Counted from the first letter of the stretch, positions 8,338 through 18,278 are shown. The stretch is 64,000 nucleotides of DNA from Sva-07 sp963707515 (GCA_963707515.1 CAVPQI010000001.1:310001-374000); one strand, 5' to 3'. The notes: generated from the sequence alone by a model not told the origin. A program made the numbers and translations.

Positions 8338-9767
8338 CAGGACACCCCGAGTGGGCGTCCTTCGTCGTAGCCCGCCGTGCTCTGCACACCGACCACGGCA
8401 CGTTCGGAGAACGCGGAGATCGAGTCGGCGCCGGCGTACGTGCATGCCGAACGCAGCCCGGCGACGATCTGGTCGATGATGTCCTCGACGCCGGGGCGGT
8501 CCGCGTCGAGGTACATGCGCGACGTGCTGATGCCCTCCTCGAACAGCTCCTTGCGGGCCCGTTCGAAGCCGTGGTCGCCCTGCGTACGGTGCTTGACGGC
8601 ACGGTTCGAGGCCATCCCGAAGCTCTCCTTGTACAGCCGACCGTCGGGGTCGCGCATCGTGTCCGCGGCCGACTCGAACGTGCCTGCCAGCCACGAGCCG
8701 AACATGACGTTGGCGGCCCCACCGGCGAGCGCCAGGGCGACGTCGCGGGGGAAGCGCACCCCACCGTCTGCCCAGATGTGACGACCGTGGCGGCGAGCCT
8801 CCTCGGAGCACTCGACGACGGCACTGAACTGCGGCCGCCCGACGCCGGTCATCATCCGCGTCGTGCACATCGCGCCCGGACCGACGCCGACCTTGACGAC
8901 ATCGGCACCGGCCTCGATCAGCTGCCGCGTGCCGTCGGCGGTGACGACGTTGCCGGCGACGATCTTGGCGTCGGGCAGTGCGGCGCGCACCGACTCGACG
9001 GCGCGCAGGGTGCGCGTCTGGTGGCCGTGCGCGGTGTCGATGACCAGCACGTCCGCGCCGTGGGCGGCGAGGGCCGTCGCCCGGCCGGCCGGATCGCCGT
9101 TGATGCCCACCGCCACACCGACCATCAGGTGGCCGTCGGCATCCACGGCGGGGCGATAGATCGACGAGCGGAGGGCACCTTCGCGGGTGATCACGCCGAG
9201 CAGGTGCCCGTCACCGTCGACGACCGGCGCCACCTTGAGCCGGTTGCGGTCGAGGTAGTCGAAGGCGTCGTCGGGTGCGATGTCCGGGCTGAGGATGTGC
9301 AGGCTCGAGCTCATCACGTTGCGCAACTGCGTGAAGCGGTCGAAGCCGTCACCGTCGCCCTCGGTGAACACGCCGACGGGGTTGCCGTCGTCGACGACCA
9401 CGATCGCGCCGTGGGCCCGCTTGTGGATCAGCGACAGGGCGTCGGCGATCGTCGCCTCGGGACCGAGGGTGATCGGCGTCTCGAACACCGTGTGCCGACG
9501 CTTGACGTAGTCGATCACGCGGCCGACGACGTCGACCGGGATGTCCTGCGGGAGGATGGCGATGCCGCCGCGACGGGCGACCGTCTCCGCCATCCGTCGG
9601 CCGGCGACCGCGGTCATGTTGGCGACGACGATCGGAATCGTGGTGCCGATGCCGTCGGGCGTGGTCAGGTCGACGTCCATGCGCGAGCCCACGTCCGAGA
9701 GGCTCGGCACCATGAACACGTCGCTGTAGGTGAGGTCGAATCCGGGGTCGGTGTGGAGCATGCGCAT
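8334..9767 (-). CDS. guaB1: GuaB1-type IMP dehydrogenase-related protein (GMP reductase)
   Basis: 477 aa. A split TIM barrel begins TYSDVFMVPSLS, is interrupted at about residues 95-205 by two CBS domains (THKR-type segment IHKRAHGAIVVVDD and KVAPVVDGDGHLLGVITREGALR), and resumes with VIDTAHGH. The active-site loop GVGPGAMCTTRMMTG holds catalytic Cys301. In actinobacteria the GuaB1 subgroup acts as a GMP reductase, returning GMP to IMP, rather than as the main IMP dehydrogenase; I assign this by overall resemblance. A second ATG two codons in (9761) is also possible. It is the first gene of the guaB1-cmk-plsC run. Confidence 0.85.
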   Translation of the reverse strand: MRMLHTDPGFDLTYSDVFMVPSLSDVGSRMDVDLTTPDGIGTTIPIVVANMTAVAGRRMAETVARRGGIAILPQDIPVDVVGRVIDYVKRRHTVFETPITLGPEATIADALSLIHKRAHGAIVVVDDGNPVGVFTEGDGDGFDRFTQLRNVMSSSLHILSPDIAPDDAFDYLDRNRLKVAPVVDGDGHLLGVITREGALRSSIYRPAVDADGHLMVGVAVGINGDPAGRATALAAHGADVLVIDTAHGHQTRTLRAVESVRAALPDAKIVAGNVVTADGTRQLIEAGADVVKVGVGPGAMCTTRMMTGVGRPQFSAVVECSEEARRHGRHIWADGGVRFPRDVALALAGGAANVMFGSWLAGTFESAADTMRDPDGRLYKESFGMASNRAVKHRTQGDHGFERARKELFEEGISTSRMYLDADRPGVEDIIDQIVAGLRSACTYAGADSISAFSERAVVGVQSTAGYDEGRPLGVSW

Positions 9768-9894
9768 ACGAAGCGTTCACAGGCTAGAACCTCGCCCACC
9801 CACTCCATCGTCTCGTCGGCTGCACCACATTCACGGGAGGGTCCCGACCGGCTCCGAACGAGGCACGGTTGGGCGTGTCCGACACAATGGAGCG

Positions 9895-9966
9895 ATGCTC
9901 ACGACGCTCGAACCCGAACTCGGCCGGCACACGACGGCGACGGTGGATCGCGAGGTCGCACGATGA
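9895..9966 (+). CDS. Possible 23-aa leader peptide overlapping the hydrolase start
   Basis: ATG 9895 opens a short frame, MLTTLEPELGRHTTATVDR plus EVAR. It ends in a TGA that overlaps the ATG of the next gene (ATGA). Such an exact 4-bp overlap is the standard coupling arrangement in this window, which is the only support. The peptide resembles nothing I know and could be chance. Confidence 0.3.
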   Translation: MLTTLEPELGRHTTATVDREVAR

Positions 9967-10664
9967 CGACCCCGCCGGTGGTCCTCGTGCACGGCTGGGG
10001 GGGCTCGTTCGCCTCCACCTGGCAGCGCAGCGGCTTCACCGCACTGCTGGAAGACGGCGGCTTGGAGGTGCGCGGCGTCGACCTGCTCGGCCACGGTGAC
10101 GCCCCGAAGCCGCACGAGCCGGAGGCGTACGGCGACCTGACCGAACGGATCGTCGAGGCGTTGCCCGCCGGCGAGCCGGTGGCGGGCATCGGATTCTCGC
10201 TCGGTGCGATGACCCTGCTGCGTCTGGCGATCGCCGAACCGCAGCGGTTCGACCGGTTGGTCCTCGCCGGTGTCGGGCGCAACATCTTCGAGCGCGACGA
10301 CAGCGGGACGACGGCGATCGTCAACGGCCTCGAACTGGTCGCCTCCGGCGGCGACGCCTCGACGCTCGACAACACGGTCCGCCTGTTCACCCAGTACGCC
10401 GGGCAACAGGGTAACGACCTCGCCGCCCTGACGGCGGTGATGAAGCGGCCGCCGGCACCGGCGATCACCGCCGATGACTGTGCCCGGGTGACCTGCCCGG
10501 TGCTCGTCGTCGTCGGCGACAAGGACTTCGTCCATCCTGGCGACGAGCTGGCGGCGGCGTTCCCCGACGGCCGGTGCGAGACACTGCGCGGCGTCGACCA
10601 CTTCGCGACCCCCGAGTCCTTCGGCTTCTTCGACGCCGCCCTCGAGTTCCTCGGCGCCATCTGA
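9963..10664 (+). CDS. Alpha/beta hydrolase
   Basis: 233 aa from ATG 9963. The sequence opens with PPVVLVHGWGGSFASTW (oxyanion loop), has the elbow GFSLGAM with Ser79, an Asp-containing VVVGDKDFV, and a C-terminal GVDHFA His, giving a complete Ser-Asp-His triad. The short cap between strands 6 and 7 suggests a small-substrate esterase or a BioH/menaquinone-type hydrolase, but no specific function can be assigned. The next gene starts 5 bp after its stop and is probably co-transcribed. Confidence 0.82.
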   Translation: MTTPPVVLVHGWGGSFASTWQRSGFTALLEDGGLEVRGVDLLGHGDAPKPHEPEAYGDLTERIVEALPAGEPVAGIGFSLGAMTLLRLAIAEPQRFDRLVLAGVGRNIFERDDSGTTAIVNGLELVASGGDASTLDNTVRLFTQYAGQQGNDLAALTAVMKRPPAPAITADDCARVTCPVLVVVGDKDFVHPGDELAAAFPDGRCETLRGVDHFATPESFGFFDAALEFLGAI

Positions 10665-10668
10665 GCCC

Positions 10669-11598
10669 GTGCCCCACAGCCGCCTCGTGACGACCGACGT
10701 CGAGCGGGCGCTCGCCGCGGTCCGCGCCGGCGGACTGGTGGCGATCCCGACCGAGACCGTCTACGGGTTGGCGGCCGACGCTGCCGACGCCGATGCGGTG
10801 CGCCGGATCTACGAGATCAAGGGACGCCCGTCCGACCATCCGCTGATCGTCCACGTCGCCTCCGCCGACGCCGCTCGGGAGTGGGGTACGTTCTCGCCCG
10901 CCGCCGAGGAACTGGCGTCGATGGCCTGGCCCGGGCCGCTGACGGTGATCGTGCCGCGCTCGGCCGCGGTGATCGACGAGGTGACCGGCGGCCGTGACTC
11001 GGTTGGCCTCCGCGTGCCTGCACACCCGCTGACCCTGCACCTCCTGACCGCCCTCGACGGCGGTCTGGCAGCACCGTCGGCGAACCGATTCGGCTCGGTC
11101 AGCCCGACCTCGGCCGGCGATGTCGTCGAGGAGCTGGGCCGGTTCCTCGACCCCCGCCGCGACCTCATCCTCGACGGTGGCCCGTGCCCGGTCGGCGTCG
11201 AGAGCACGATCGTCGACTGCGTCGCCGAACCGCCGCAGATCCTGCGCGCCGGGGCGATCACCGTCGAGCAGGTCGAGTCGCTGCTCGACGTCGTCGCCGA
11301 CGCCAGCGGACCGAGCCGGGCCAGCGGAATGTTGTCCTCCCACTATGCCCCGAACTGCACCGTGCTGCTCGCCGACGACGCCGTGGACGCCGAGCGGTTG
11401 CGCGCCGGGACGCCGGGCAGCGAGGTGCTCGACCTCACCGGCGACGTGGCCGAGTACGCCCGCCAGCTCTACGCCCGCCTGCGTGATGCCGACCATCGCG
11501 GCGTGCCGGCGCTGATCGCCGTCCTGCCGCCCGCGACGGGGCTCGGCCACGCCGTGCGCGACCGTCTCACCAAGGCCGCAGCGCCGCGCCCGACCTGA
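10669..11598 (+). CDS. tsaC: L-threonylcarbamoyladenylate synthase (TsaC/Sua5)
   Basis: 309 aa. Makes threonylcarbamoyl-AMP from threonine, bicarbonate and ATP, the first step of the t6A37 tRNA modification. The YrdC domain (about residues 10-195) shows AIPTETVYGLAADA, KGRPSDHPLIVHV, AWPGPLTVI, SVGLRVPAHP, APSANRFGSVSPT and GVESTIVD. A C-terminal Sua5 domain follows, introduced by SGMLSSHYAP, so it is the long Sua5 form. Starts at GTG 10669, 5 bp after the hydrolase stop. Confidence 0.92.
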   Translation: MPHSRLVTTDVERALAAVRAGGLVAIPTETVYGLAADAADADAVRRIYEIKGRPSDHPLIVHVASADAAREWGTFSPAAEELASMAWPGPLTVIVPRSAAVIDEVTGGRDSVGLRVPAHPLTLHLLTALDGGLAAPSANRFGSVSPTSAGDVVEELGRFLDPRRDLILDGGPCPVGVESTIVDCVAEPPQILRAGAITVEQVESLLDVVADASGPSRASGMLSSHYAPNCTVLLADDAVDAERLRAGTPGSEVLDLTGDVAEYARQLYARLRDADHRGVPALIAVLPPATGLGHAVRDRLTKAAAPRPT

Positions 11599-11656
11599 CG
11601 CTCGCCGCCGTCCGGGCACACCGTCGTCACCGGCGCGACCACCGCACGGTGCGCCG

Positions 11657-12278
11657 CTACGACGGCCAGTCGATGGCGTTGAGGTTGGCAACCCAGGCGT
11701 CGCGGACGGCGACGACGTCGGGAGCGTCGGCGCCGTCGAGACCGGCGACGGTGAGGCTGACGGTCGAGGCGCCGGCATCGGGCACCACATCGAGCCGGCA
11801 CCAGCAGTCGAACGGCTCCCCGAGGTAGGTGTCGAGGCGGTACGGCGGATCGTCGTCGAGCACCTCGCCGAGCCACGACACGACGACGACGAGCGCTTCG
11901 AAGGTGACGGCCGGCAGCGCCTCGACCACGAACGACGGCATGTCACGCACCACTCGCCCGCCGTCCCCCGCCTGCCGGCCCGATGGTGAGCCGGCGGTGC
12001 TGCTCGCGGTGCTGCTCGTCGGGCTGCTCGCGGTGCTCGTGTCGGGGCTGCTCGTCGAGCTGGTCGTGTGATCGGCGGCGGGCGACGCACCGGCCGCGGC
12101 GGCGCCCGTGGGCGATCAACCGGAGGGCGGCATCGGCAGCGGCATTGATCTCCCGCATCCGTTGCGCATCGCCGCCACGATCAGGATGGTGAACGACCGC
12201 CAGCCGACGGCGAGCGTCGTAGACGGCCTCCGCGGTCGCGCCGGAGTCGAGTCCGAGCGTGGTGAACGGGTCGTTCAT
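11657..12278 (-). pseudogene. J-domain protein with Ser/Thr linker and conserved C-terminal domain, frameshifted
   Basis: ATG 12278 opens MNDPFTTLGLDSGATAEAV, a J-domain with the HPD motif at 31-33 (VHHPDRGG), which would stimulate an Hsp70. After about residue 57 the frame must shift by one base (near 12075-12105) to continue as a Ser/Thr-rich linker and then a 95-aa domain (MPSFVVEALPAVTF, LGEVLDDDPPYRLDTYL, CWCRLDVVPDAGASTVSLTV). Without the shift the J-protein ends in an Arg/Gln/Glu-rich tail and the C-terminal domain starts on its own at ATG 11941 or 11953. I favour one gene: the linker stays open and of natural composition in the shifted frame. The start overlaps the xylB stop (ATGA). 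Confidence 0.65.
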
Positions 12279-13729
12279 CAGGCGGTGGCGTCGCGCAGCG
12301 CGGCGTAGCGCTCGCGCAATCCGTCGACGGTGACGGGTTCGACGGCGACGGCGGCGTCGGTGGCGATGTCGCCGAGTCGCCACCGGGCCTGGATCGTGGC
12401 GTGGTCGCTCCCCGAGGCGATCGCCGCGGCCTGCACGGCGGCGCCGGTGGCGACCGCCTGCTCGACGGTGGCGACGACCACCGGCAGGTCGAGCTGGCCG
12501 GCGATCACCGCCCGCAGCGCCTGCGAGTGGGCGCCGCCCCCGGTCAGCACGATCCGTCCGGTGATCGGCGCGACGGCGTGCAGGGCGTCGAGCGCATCGA
12601 GCAGCCCGCAGGCGACGCCGCACACCGCGGCGAGTGCCAACTGCTCACGGGTGACGTCGCTGCGCAGCCCGGTGAGCACACCGGTGGCGTCGGGGCGGTC
12701 AGGGGTTCGCTCGCCGTCGAGGTACGGCAACAGCAGCGGCAGGTCCCCGGTGCCGACACCGGCCAGCGCCAGGCGGTCGAACTCGGGGTGGTCGACGCCC
12801 AGCAGCCGGGCGAACGTGTCGAGCACCTTGGCGGCGTTGGCGGTGCACACCAGTGGGAGGAAGCGCCCCGTGGCGTCGGCGAACCCGGCGACGGCACCCG
12901 TCGGGTCGGGCACCACCCGATCGGCAACCGCGAACGCGGTCCCCGACGTGCCGATCGAGATCGCCGCGTCGCCCGGCGCCAGCCCAAGCCCGAGTGCGGC
13001 CGCCATGTTGTCACCGGTGCCGACGGCAACGGCGATGTCGTTCCAGGTGCCGGCGACGTCGAGCGGACCGAGCACGTCGGGCACCACCGTGGACCAGTCG
13101 CGCCCACCGTCGATCAGCGCCAGCAGGTCCCAGCGATACTCCCCGGTCAGCGGCGACCAGTAGCCCGTCCCCGACGCGTCGCCGCGGTCGGTCGTGTAGG
13201 CGCCGGTGAGGCGGTGGGTGAGGTAGTCGTGAGGCAGCAACACCCGAGCCAGCCGCGCCCAGGCGTCGGGGTGCGAGCGGTGGAGCCACGACAGCTTCGT
13301 CGCCGTGAACGCAGCGACCGGCACGACGCCGATCGCCTCCGCCCAGGCGGCGGCGCCGTCGCCGCCGTCACCGGCGAGTTGCGAACGCAGCCATCCGGCA
13401 TCAGGCGCGCTCTCGGTGTCGTTCCACAACTTGGCCGGATGCACCGCCTGGTCGTCGGCATCGAGGGCGACCATCCCGTGTTGCTGACCGCCGATGCTGA
13501 TCGCCACCACCGCTCCCCCGGTGTCGCCGAGCTTGGCGTTCGCCGCACCCCACGCGGTCTCGAAGGCTCGCCACCACGCCTCGGGATCCTGCTCGCTGAC
13601 CGGTGGCGTGACCGTCGGGTGCGGCGCCGCGGCTGCGGCGACGATCTCCCCCGAATCGAGATCGCGGAGTTCGACCTTGGTCGACTGGGTGGACGTGTCG
13701 ACGCCGGCGACGAGCGTCACGGCGCCCAC
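12278..13729 (-). CDS. xylB: Xylulokinase (FGGY family carbohydrate kinase)
   Basis: 483 aa; phosphorylates D-xylulose with ATP for entry into the pentose phosphate pathway. Features: VAGVDTSTQSTKVELRD (N-terminal ATPase loop), ISIGGQQHGMVALD (a xylulokinase-type segment), LWNDTESAP, HDYLTHRLTG, SIGTSGTAFAV, and the C-terminal VLTGGGAHSQALRAV nucleotide site. The GQQHGMV and WND motifs favour xylulokinase over glycerol or gluconate kinase. GTG 13729 is taken as start; a GTG three codons later is also possible. No xylA or xylose regulator is adjacent. Confidence 0.87.
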   Translation of the reverse strand: MGAVTLVAGVDTSTQSTKVELRDLDSGEIVAAAAAPHPTVTPPVSEQDPEAWWRAFETAWGAANAKLGDTGGAVVAISIGGQQHGMVALDADDQAVHPAKLWNDTESAPDAGWLRSQLAGDGGDGAAAWAEAIGVVPVAAFTATKLSWLHRSHPDAWARLARVLLPHDYLTHRLTGAYTTDRGDASGTGYWSPLTGEYRWDLLALIDGGRDWSTVVPDVLGPLDVAGTWNDIAVAVGTGDNMAAALGLGLAPGDAAISIGTSGTAFAVADRVVPDPTGAVAGFADATGRFLPLVCTANAAKVLDTFARLLGVDHPEFDRLALAGVGTGDLPLLLPYLDGERTPDRPDATGVLTGLRSDVTREQLALAAVCGVACGLLDALDALHAVAPITGRIVLTGGGAHSQALRAVIAGQLDLPVVVATVEQAVATGAAVQAAAIASGSDHATIQARWRLGDIATDAAVAVEPVTVDGLRERYAALRDATA

Positions 13730-13805
13730 CTTCCGGACGTGGTCGTCGTGGTGGTCACGCCACGATCCTGCACCATTTCCGTGGATCGAGCGAGTCCGGC
13801 CGAAC

Positions 13806-14463
13806 TCAGGTCGCCGGCTGGTCTGGGTCGGCCGCCAGCCAGGTCGCGGCGGTCCCCCAGCGACCGTCGTGGACGAGTTCGCCGATCGGCTTGCGGGTGA
13901 CCGGGCCGTGATGCCCCTCCGGAACCCCGAGCGTGATGCACGCCGACAGCGCCACGCCGTCGGGCACGCCGAGCAACTGCCGCAGCTCGGTCTCGACGCC
14001 GAGGTGCCACATCGTCAAGGCGCCGCCGTAGCCGAGTGCCCGGGCGGCGAGCAGCAGGTTCTGACATGCCGGATACACCGATGCGCCCTCGTACGGCGAG
14101 GCCGCCCGGTAACGCTCGAGGCACACCAGGACGACCACCGGGGTCTGCTCGAAGCGGTCGACGTACCGCTGCATCGAATCGGCGAACCGTGACGGGCGGT
14201 AGCCGTCGTGCTCGCGCTTGGCGGCCCAGCCGGCACGGAACGCATCGCCGAGTAGTCGCTTGGCGGCCGCCGCGTCGGGCCCGTCGCGCGAACACGAGGA
14301 AGCGGAACGGCTGACGGTTCGATCCCGACGGGGCGCGCCCGGCGTGCCAGAGGATCGCCGCCAGGTCGTCGTCGGGGATCGGATCGTCGGTGTAGCGGCG
14401 GATCGCCCGGGTGGTGGACAGCCCCTCGAGCAGCCCGACCGGCTCGTCCGCCGTCGCCCTCAC
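13806..14463 (-). pseudogene. Nitroreductase family protein, frameshifted
   Basis: The first frame gives GLSTTRAIRRYTDDPIPDDDLAAILWHAGRAPSGSNRQPFRFLVFAR, the FMN-binding N-terminal half of nitroreductases (RxIRRY and APSGSNRQPF). After one extra base near 14278-14286 a second frame continues DAAAAKRLLGDAF, YVDRFEQTPVVVLVCLE, QNLLLAARALGYGGALTMW and ITLGVPEGH, the C-terminal half. Total about 218 codons, normal for the family. The start GTG 14463 overlaps the enoyl-CoA hydratase stop. Read as a functional gene with a likely sequence error; the substrate is unknown. Confidence 0.8.
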
Positions 14464-15290
14464 CGGCCCGTGAACTCGGGCTTGCGCTTCTCCATGAACG
14501 CCGTGACGCCCTCGGAGAAGTCCTCGGTGCGCAGCAACGGCAGCAGCTGCAAGAACACGTGGTGCACGTTCTGCTCGAACGTCTCCGTCTCGGCGGCGCG
14601 CATCATCCGCTTGATCGCCCGCACCGCCAGCGGTGCGTTGCCGGCGATCTCGCCGGCCAGGTCGGCCGTCGCCTTCGACAGTTCCTCGGCGGTGACCACC
14701 TGGTTGACGATGCCGAGGTCGAGCGCCTCGGCGGCGGTGAGCGTGCGGCCGGTGAAGGCGATCTCGGCCGCCTTTGCGTAGCCGACCATCCGCGGCAGCA
14801 GCCAGGTGCCGCCGCTCTCGGGCAGGATGCCCCGCTTGGCGAAGCCCGAGTTGAGCTTGGCGGTGTCGGCGGCGATGCGCAGGTCACACCCGAGGGCGAG
14901 GTCGAGGCCGTAGCCGGCGGCGCCACCGTTGAGGGCGCAGATCGTCGGCGTGTCGATGTTGTGGAGCACCACCGGCGGTGCGGTGCGGAGGTCGAACTCG
15001 CCCGGCGGCGGGCCGGCCGAGCCGGTCAGCGAGCCGAGCCCGCCCTTCGGCCCGGCCATCTGCGCCTGCAGGTCGAGACCCGCGCAGAACGCCCGGCCGG
15101 CACCCGTCAGCACGATGACCCGCACGTCGGGATCGGCGTCGGCCTCGATCAGCCGCTCGCTGATCTCGCGGAACATGATCGGCGAGATCGTGTTCATCCG
15201 CTCCGGTGCATCGAGGGTCAGCGTGGCGACGTGGTCGGCGACCTCGTAGCGGACCTCGCTGGCGGCGTCGGCGGTCGTTTGATCGTTCAC
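14460..15290 (-). CDS. Enoyl-CoA hydratase/isomerase family protein
   Basis: 276-aa crotonase-fold protein starting at GTG 15290. The CoA-binding and oxyanion segments are VIVLTGAGRAFCAGLDLQAQ and ALNGGAAGYGLDLALGCDLRIA, and SGFAKRGILPESGGTWLLPRMVG holds the usual catalytic Glu (PESGG). The C-terminal FMEKRKPEF is typical of actinobacterial members. It probably hydrates an enoyl-CoA in fatty-acid or related breakdown, but crotonase specificity cannot be read from sequence. It is transcribed with the following nitroreductase gene (GTGA overlap). Confidence 0.85.
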   Translation of the reverse strand: MNDQTTADAASEVRYEVADHVATLTLDAPERMNTISPIMFREISERLIEADADPDVRVIVLTGAGRAFCAGLDLQAQMAGPKGGLGSLTGSAGPPPGEFDLRTAPPVVLHNIDTPTICALNGGAAGYGLDLALGCDLRIAADTAKLNSGFAKRGILPESGGTWLLPRMVGYAKAAEIAFTGRTLTAAEALDLGIVNQVVTAEELSKATADLAGEIAGNAPLAVRAIKRMMRAAETETFEQNVHHVFLQLLPLLRTEDFSEGVTAFMEKRKPEFTGR

Positions 15291-15309
15291 ACCGGCGAAA
15301 CGTAGTGCC

Positions 15310-15338
15310 TTCCCTCGTTCTGCGGCGATGCGTAGTAT
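15310..15338 (+). promoter_or_regulatory. Probable sigma-A-type promoter of the substrate-binding lipoprotein gene
   Basis: TTCCCT (15310-15315), a 17-bp spacer and TAGTAT (15333-15338). It lies 62 bp upstream of the ATG at 15401, in the gap between divergent genes. Spacing is ideal and the -10 is a good match to TAnnnT; the -35 is weak. Confidence 0.5.
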
Positions 15339-15400
15339 CACCGCACCTTCAGAGTGCGGACATTCCCGTCCGCATCCCAACAAGGGGGAGAATCCACAAC

Positions 15401-16810
15401 ATGCAGAAATCACGCGCGATGCGCGTCGGTGCCCTGCTCGTCGGTCTCACGCTGGTAACTGCAGCGTGCGGCAGCGACGACGGCGGCGGCGACAGCGACT
15501 CGACCGACGTACCGGTCGCAACGGATGCAACCGAGGACACCACGGCCGGCACCGAGGCACCCGAGAGCACCGACGCCCCCGAGGGCACCGAGGCACCGGA
15601 CACCACCGAAGAGGCCGGCGCCGATGGCACCGTCGAAGCTGCGCCGTCGTGCACCGGTGAGAGCGATGGCGTGCTGAACTTCGCCACGGTGCTCCCGGAG
15701 ACGGGCAACCTTGCCTTCCTCGGCCCGCCCGAGTTCGCGGGCGCAGAGCTCGCCGTGTCGGAGATCAACGAAGCCGGCGGCGTCCTCGGCGCCGAGGTCA
15801 CCCTCGACCAGGGCGACTCCGGCGACACGTCGACCGACATCGCCAACCAGACCGTCGACCGTCAGCTCGCTGCCGGCGCCGACGTGTTCGTCGGCGCCGC
15901 GTCGTCGGGCGTGTCGTTCACGTTCATCGACAAGCTCGTCGAGAACTGCAAGATCCACTTCAGCCCGGCCAACACCTCGCCGGACTTCACCACCTACGCC
16001 GACGACGACCTGTACTTCCGTACCGCGCCGTCCGACGTGTTGCAGGGCCGCGTGCTCGCCGATCTGATGATCGAAGAGGGCGTGACCACCGCCAGCTTCA
16101 TGGCGCTGCAGGATCCCTACGGTGAGGGTCTGCTGGCCTACTCGACGGCTCCGTTCGAGGACCAGGGCGGCGAGATCGTCGACCAGTTCACGTACGACCC
16201 GCAGGCCGCCGAGTTCTCGGCCGAGGTCGACCGTGTCGTGTCGGGCGATCCCGAAGCGCTGGTGATCATCGGCTTCGAAGAGAGCTCGAAGATCCTGACC
16301 TCGCTGTTCGAGGCGGGCTTCACGCCCGAGGCGGGCAAGCGGATCTACCTCGTCGACGGCAACGTGGGCAACGCCCTCGGCCAGCAGCTGCCGGCCGGTT
16401 CGATGGAAGGCATCCGCGGCACCCTGCCGGCGGCTGAGATCAGCGACGACTTCCGCGAGCGCATGCTGGCCGTCGACCCCGGGCTGATCGACTACAGCTA
16501 CGGCCCGGAGACCTACGACGCCTTCATCATCACGGCGCTGGCGGCGCAGATCGCCGGCAGTGACGATCCGGCACAGATCGCCGCGCACATCAACGGCGTC
16601 ACCCGTGACGGCGAGAAGTGCGAGACGTTCGCCGACTGCTTGGCACTCGTCGACGCCGGCACCGACATCGACTACGACGGCCCGTCGGGCCCGCAGACGT
16701 TCGGACCGGAAGGTGAGCCGACCGAGGCGAACTTCACCGTCCTCACCTACGACGCGGAGAACAAGGTCGACGGGGCGTCCGCTCCGGACTTCCGCTTCGC
16801 TGCGATCTGA
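15401..16810 (+). CDS. livK: Branched-chain amino-acid type ABC transporter substrate-binding lipoprotein
   Basis: 469 aa. The signal sequence MQKSRAMRVGALLVGLTLV leads to the lipobox VTAAC with Cys23, so the protein is lipid-anchored outside the membrane. A roughly 45-residue Thr/Glu/Ala/Pro-rich spacer follows (about 30-80). The ligand-binding fold then reads LNFATVLPETGNLAFLGPPEFAGAELAVSEINEAGGVLG, the classic type I periplasmic-binding start for LivJ/LivK relatives. The RBS AAGGGGGAG lies at 15382-15390. The matching permeases and ATPases are on the opposite strand at 17.5-21.6 kb. The ligand may be amino acids, amides or urea. Confidence 0.87.
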   Translation: MQKSRAMRVGALLVGLTLVTAACGSDDGGGDSDSTDVPVATDATEDTTAGTEAPESTDAPEGTEAPDTTEEAGADGTVEAAPSCTGESDGVLNFATVLPETGNLAFLGPPEFAGAELAVSEINEAGGVLGAEVTLDQGDSGDTSTDIANQTVDRQLAAGADVFVGAASSGVSFTFIDKLVENCKIHFSPANTSPDFTTYADDDLYFRTAPSDVLQGRVLADLMIEEGVTTASFMALQDPYGEGLLAYSTAPFEDQGGEIVDQFTYDPQAAEFSAEVDRVVSGDPEALVIIGFEESSKILTSLFEAGFTPEAGKRIYLVDGNVGNALGQQLPAGSMEGIRGTLPAAEISDDFRERMLAVDPGLIDYSYGPETYDAFIITALAAQIAGSDDPAQIAAHINGVTRDGEKCETFADCLALVDAGTDIDYDGPSGPQTFGPEGEPTEANFTVLTYDAENKVDGASAPDFRFAAI

Positions 16811-16851
16811 CCCCGTGAGTTGATCCGACTCCGGATCGACCACACTCGGTC

Positions 16852-16886
16852 GTGGGGCCGCCTTCGGGCGGCCCCACTGCCGTTTT
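16852..16886 (+). terminator. Intrinsic terminator
   Basis: GTGGGGCCGCC (16852-16862), loop TTCG, GGCGGCCCCAC (16867-16877), then TGCCGTTTT. Perfect 11-bp stem, 42 bp after the livK stop. The next gene is convergent. Confidence 0.85.
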
Positions 16887-16932
16887 CCGGGGTCGACGTC
16901 GGCGAGCCCTCGCCCGTGGCGGCGGTGATTCG

Positions 16933-17547
16933 TCAGTCGACGACGTACATCTGGATGACGTTGCGGCACGCCGGCTCGTCGAGGAAGGCCTGTTCGACGG
17001 TCGGATCGTCGAGGCGGAAGATCTCCGGCTCGAGCACCGAGAGCACCTTCTCGACGGCGTTGAACCACACGCCGAACACCCCACGCAGCTCGTCGTCGGG
17101 CACGACGGGATCGGCGGCGACGAACTCGGCGCGCTGGTCGGCGAGCTCGGCGAGCGCCGCGGGCACGCCCGAGGCGAGCTGCTGGCGGAGCTCGTCGCCG
17201 TGCACCTCGGCGGGAATGTCGAGCTGCTCGATGCGCGCCGGCCAGCCGGCGACGATCTCCTCGACGTCGTCGACGGCGGCGAGGAGACGAGACATCCGCT
17301 CCGCGGCGGCGACGTCGTTGATCCCCGACGACGAACGGTTGGCGACGGCGATGATCTCGTTGTCGAGCTCGCGCAGCGCATCGCAGGTGGCCGACGCCAC
17401 AGCTGCCGGATCGGCCGCCGGATCGATCGCCGGCGGCGCCGGGGTGGTGCGTTCGATGGTGCCGGTCGCCGGGAGGGCGGCGTCGGGTCCGTCCGGCCCG
17501 CACCCGACGAGCATCGCGACGGCGGCGAGCAGCAGCGCCCGCTTCAT
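16933..17547 (-). CDS. Lipoprotein of unknown function
   Basis: 204 aa. MKRALLLAAVAMLVGC is a short lipoprotein signal with Cys16. A Pro/Ala/Thr linker is followed by a helical, acidic domain (ALRELDNEIIAVANRSSSG, AAERMSRLLAAVDDVEEIVAG, VFGVWFNAVEKVLSVLE) with two further Cys (TCDALREL, ACRNVIQ). I do not recognise the family. It starts 2 bp after the livF stop and so belongs to the transporter operon. A role beside the uptake system is possible but unproven. Confidence 0.75.
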   Translation of the reverse strand: MKRALLLAAVAMLVGCGPDGPDAALPATGTIERTTPAPPAIDPAADPAAVASATCDALRELDNEIIAVANRSSSGINDVAAAERMSRLLAAVDDVEEIVAGWPARIEQLDIPAEVHGDELRQQLASGVPAALAELADQRAEFVAADPVVPDDELRGVFGVWFNAVEKVLSVLEPEIFRLDDPTVEQAFLDEPACRNVIQMYVVD

Positions 17548-17549
17548 GG

Positions 17550-18270
<721 letters not shown>

Positions 18271-18278
<8 letters not shown>

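Noticed and set aside
9768..9894. Promoter for the 9895/9963 genes built on TTGGGC and CACAAT (about 9867-9886)
   Set aside because: Spacing between the two boxes is only about 8 bp, too short for a normal promoter.
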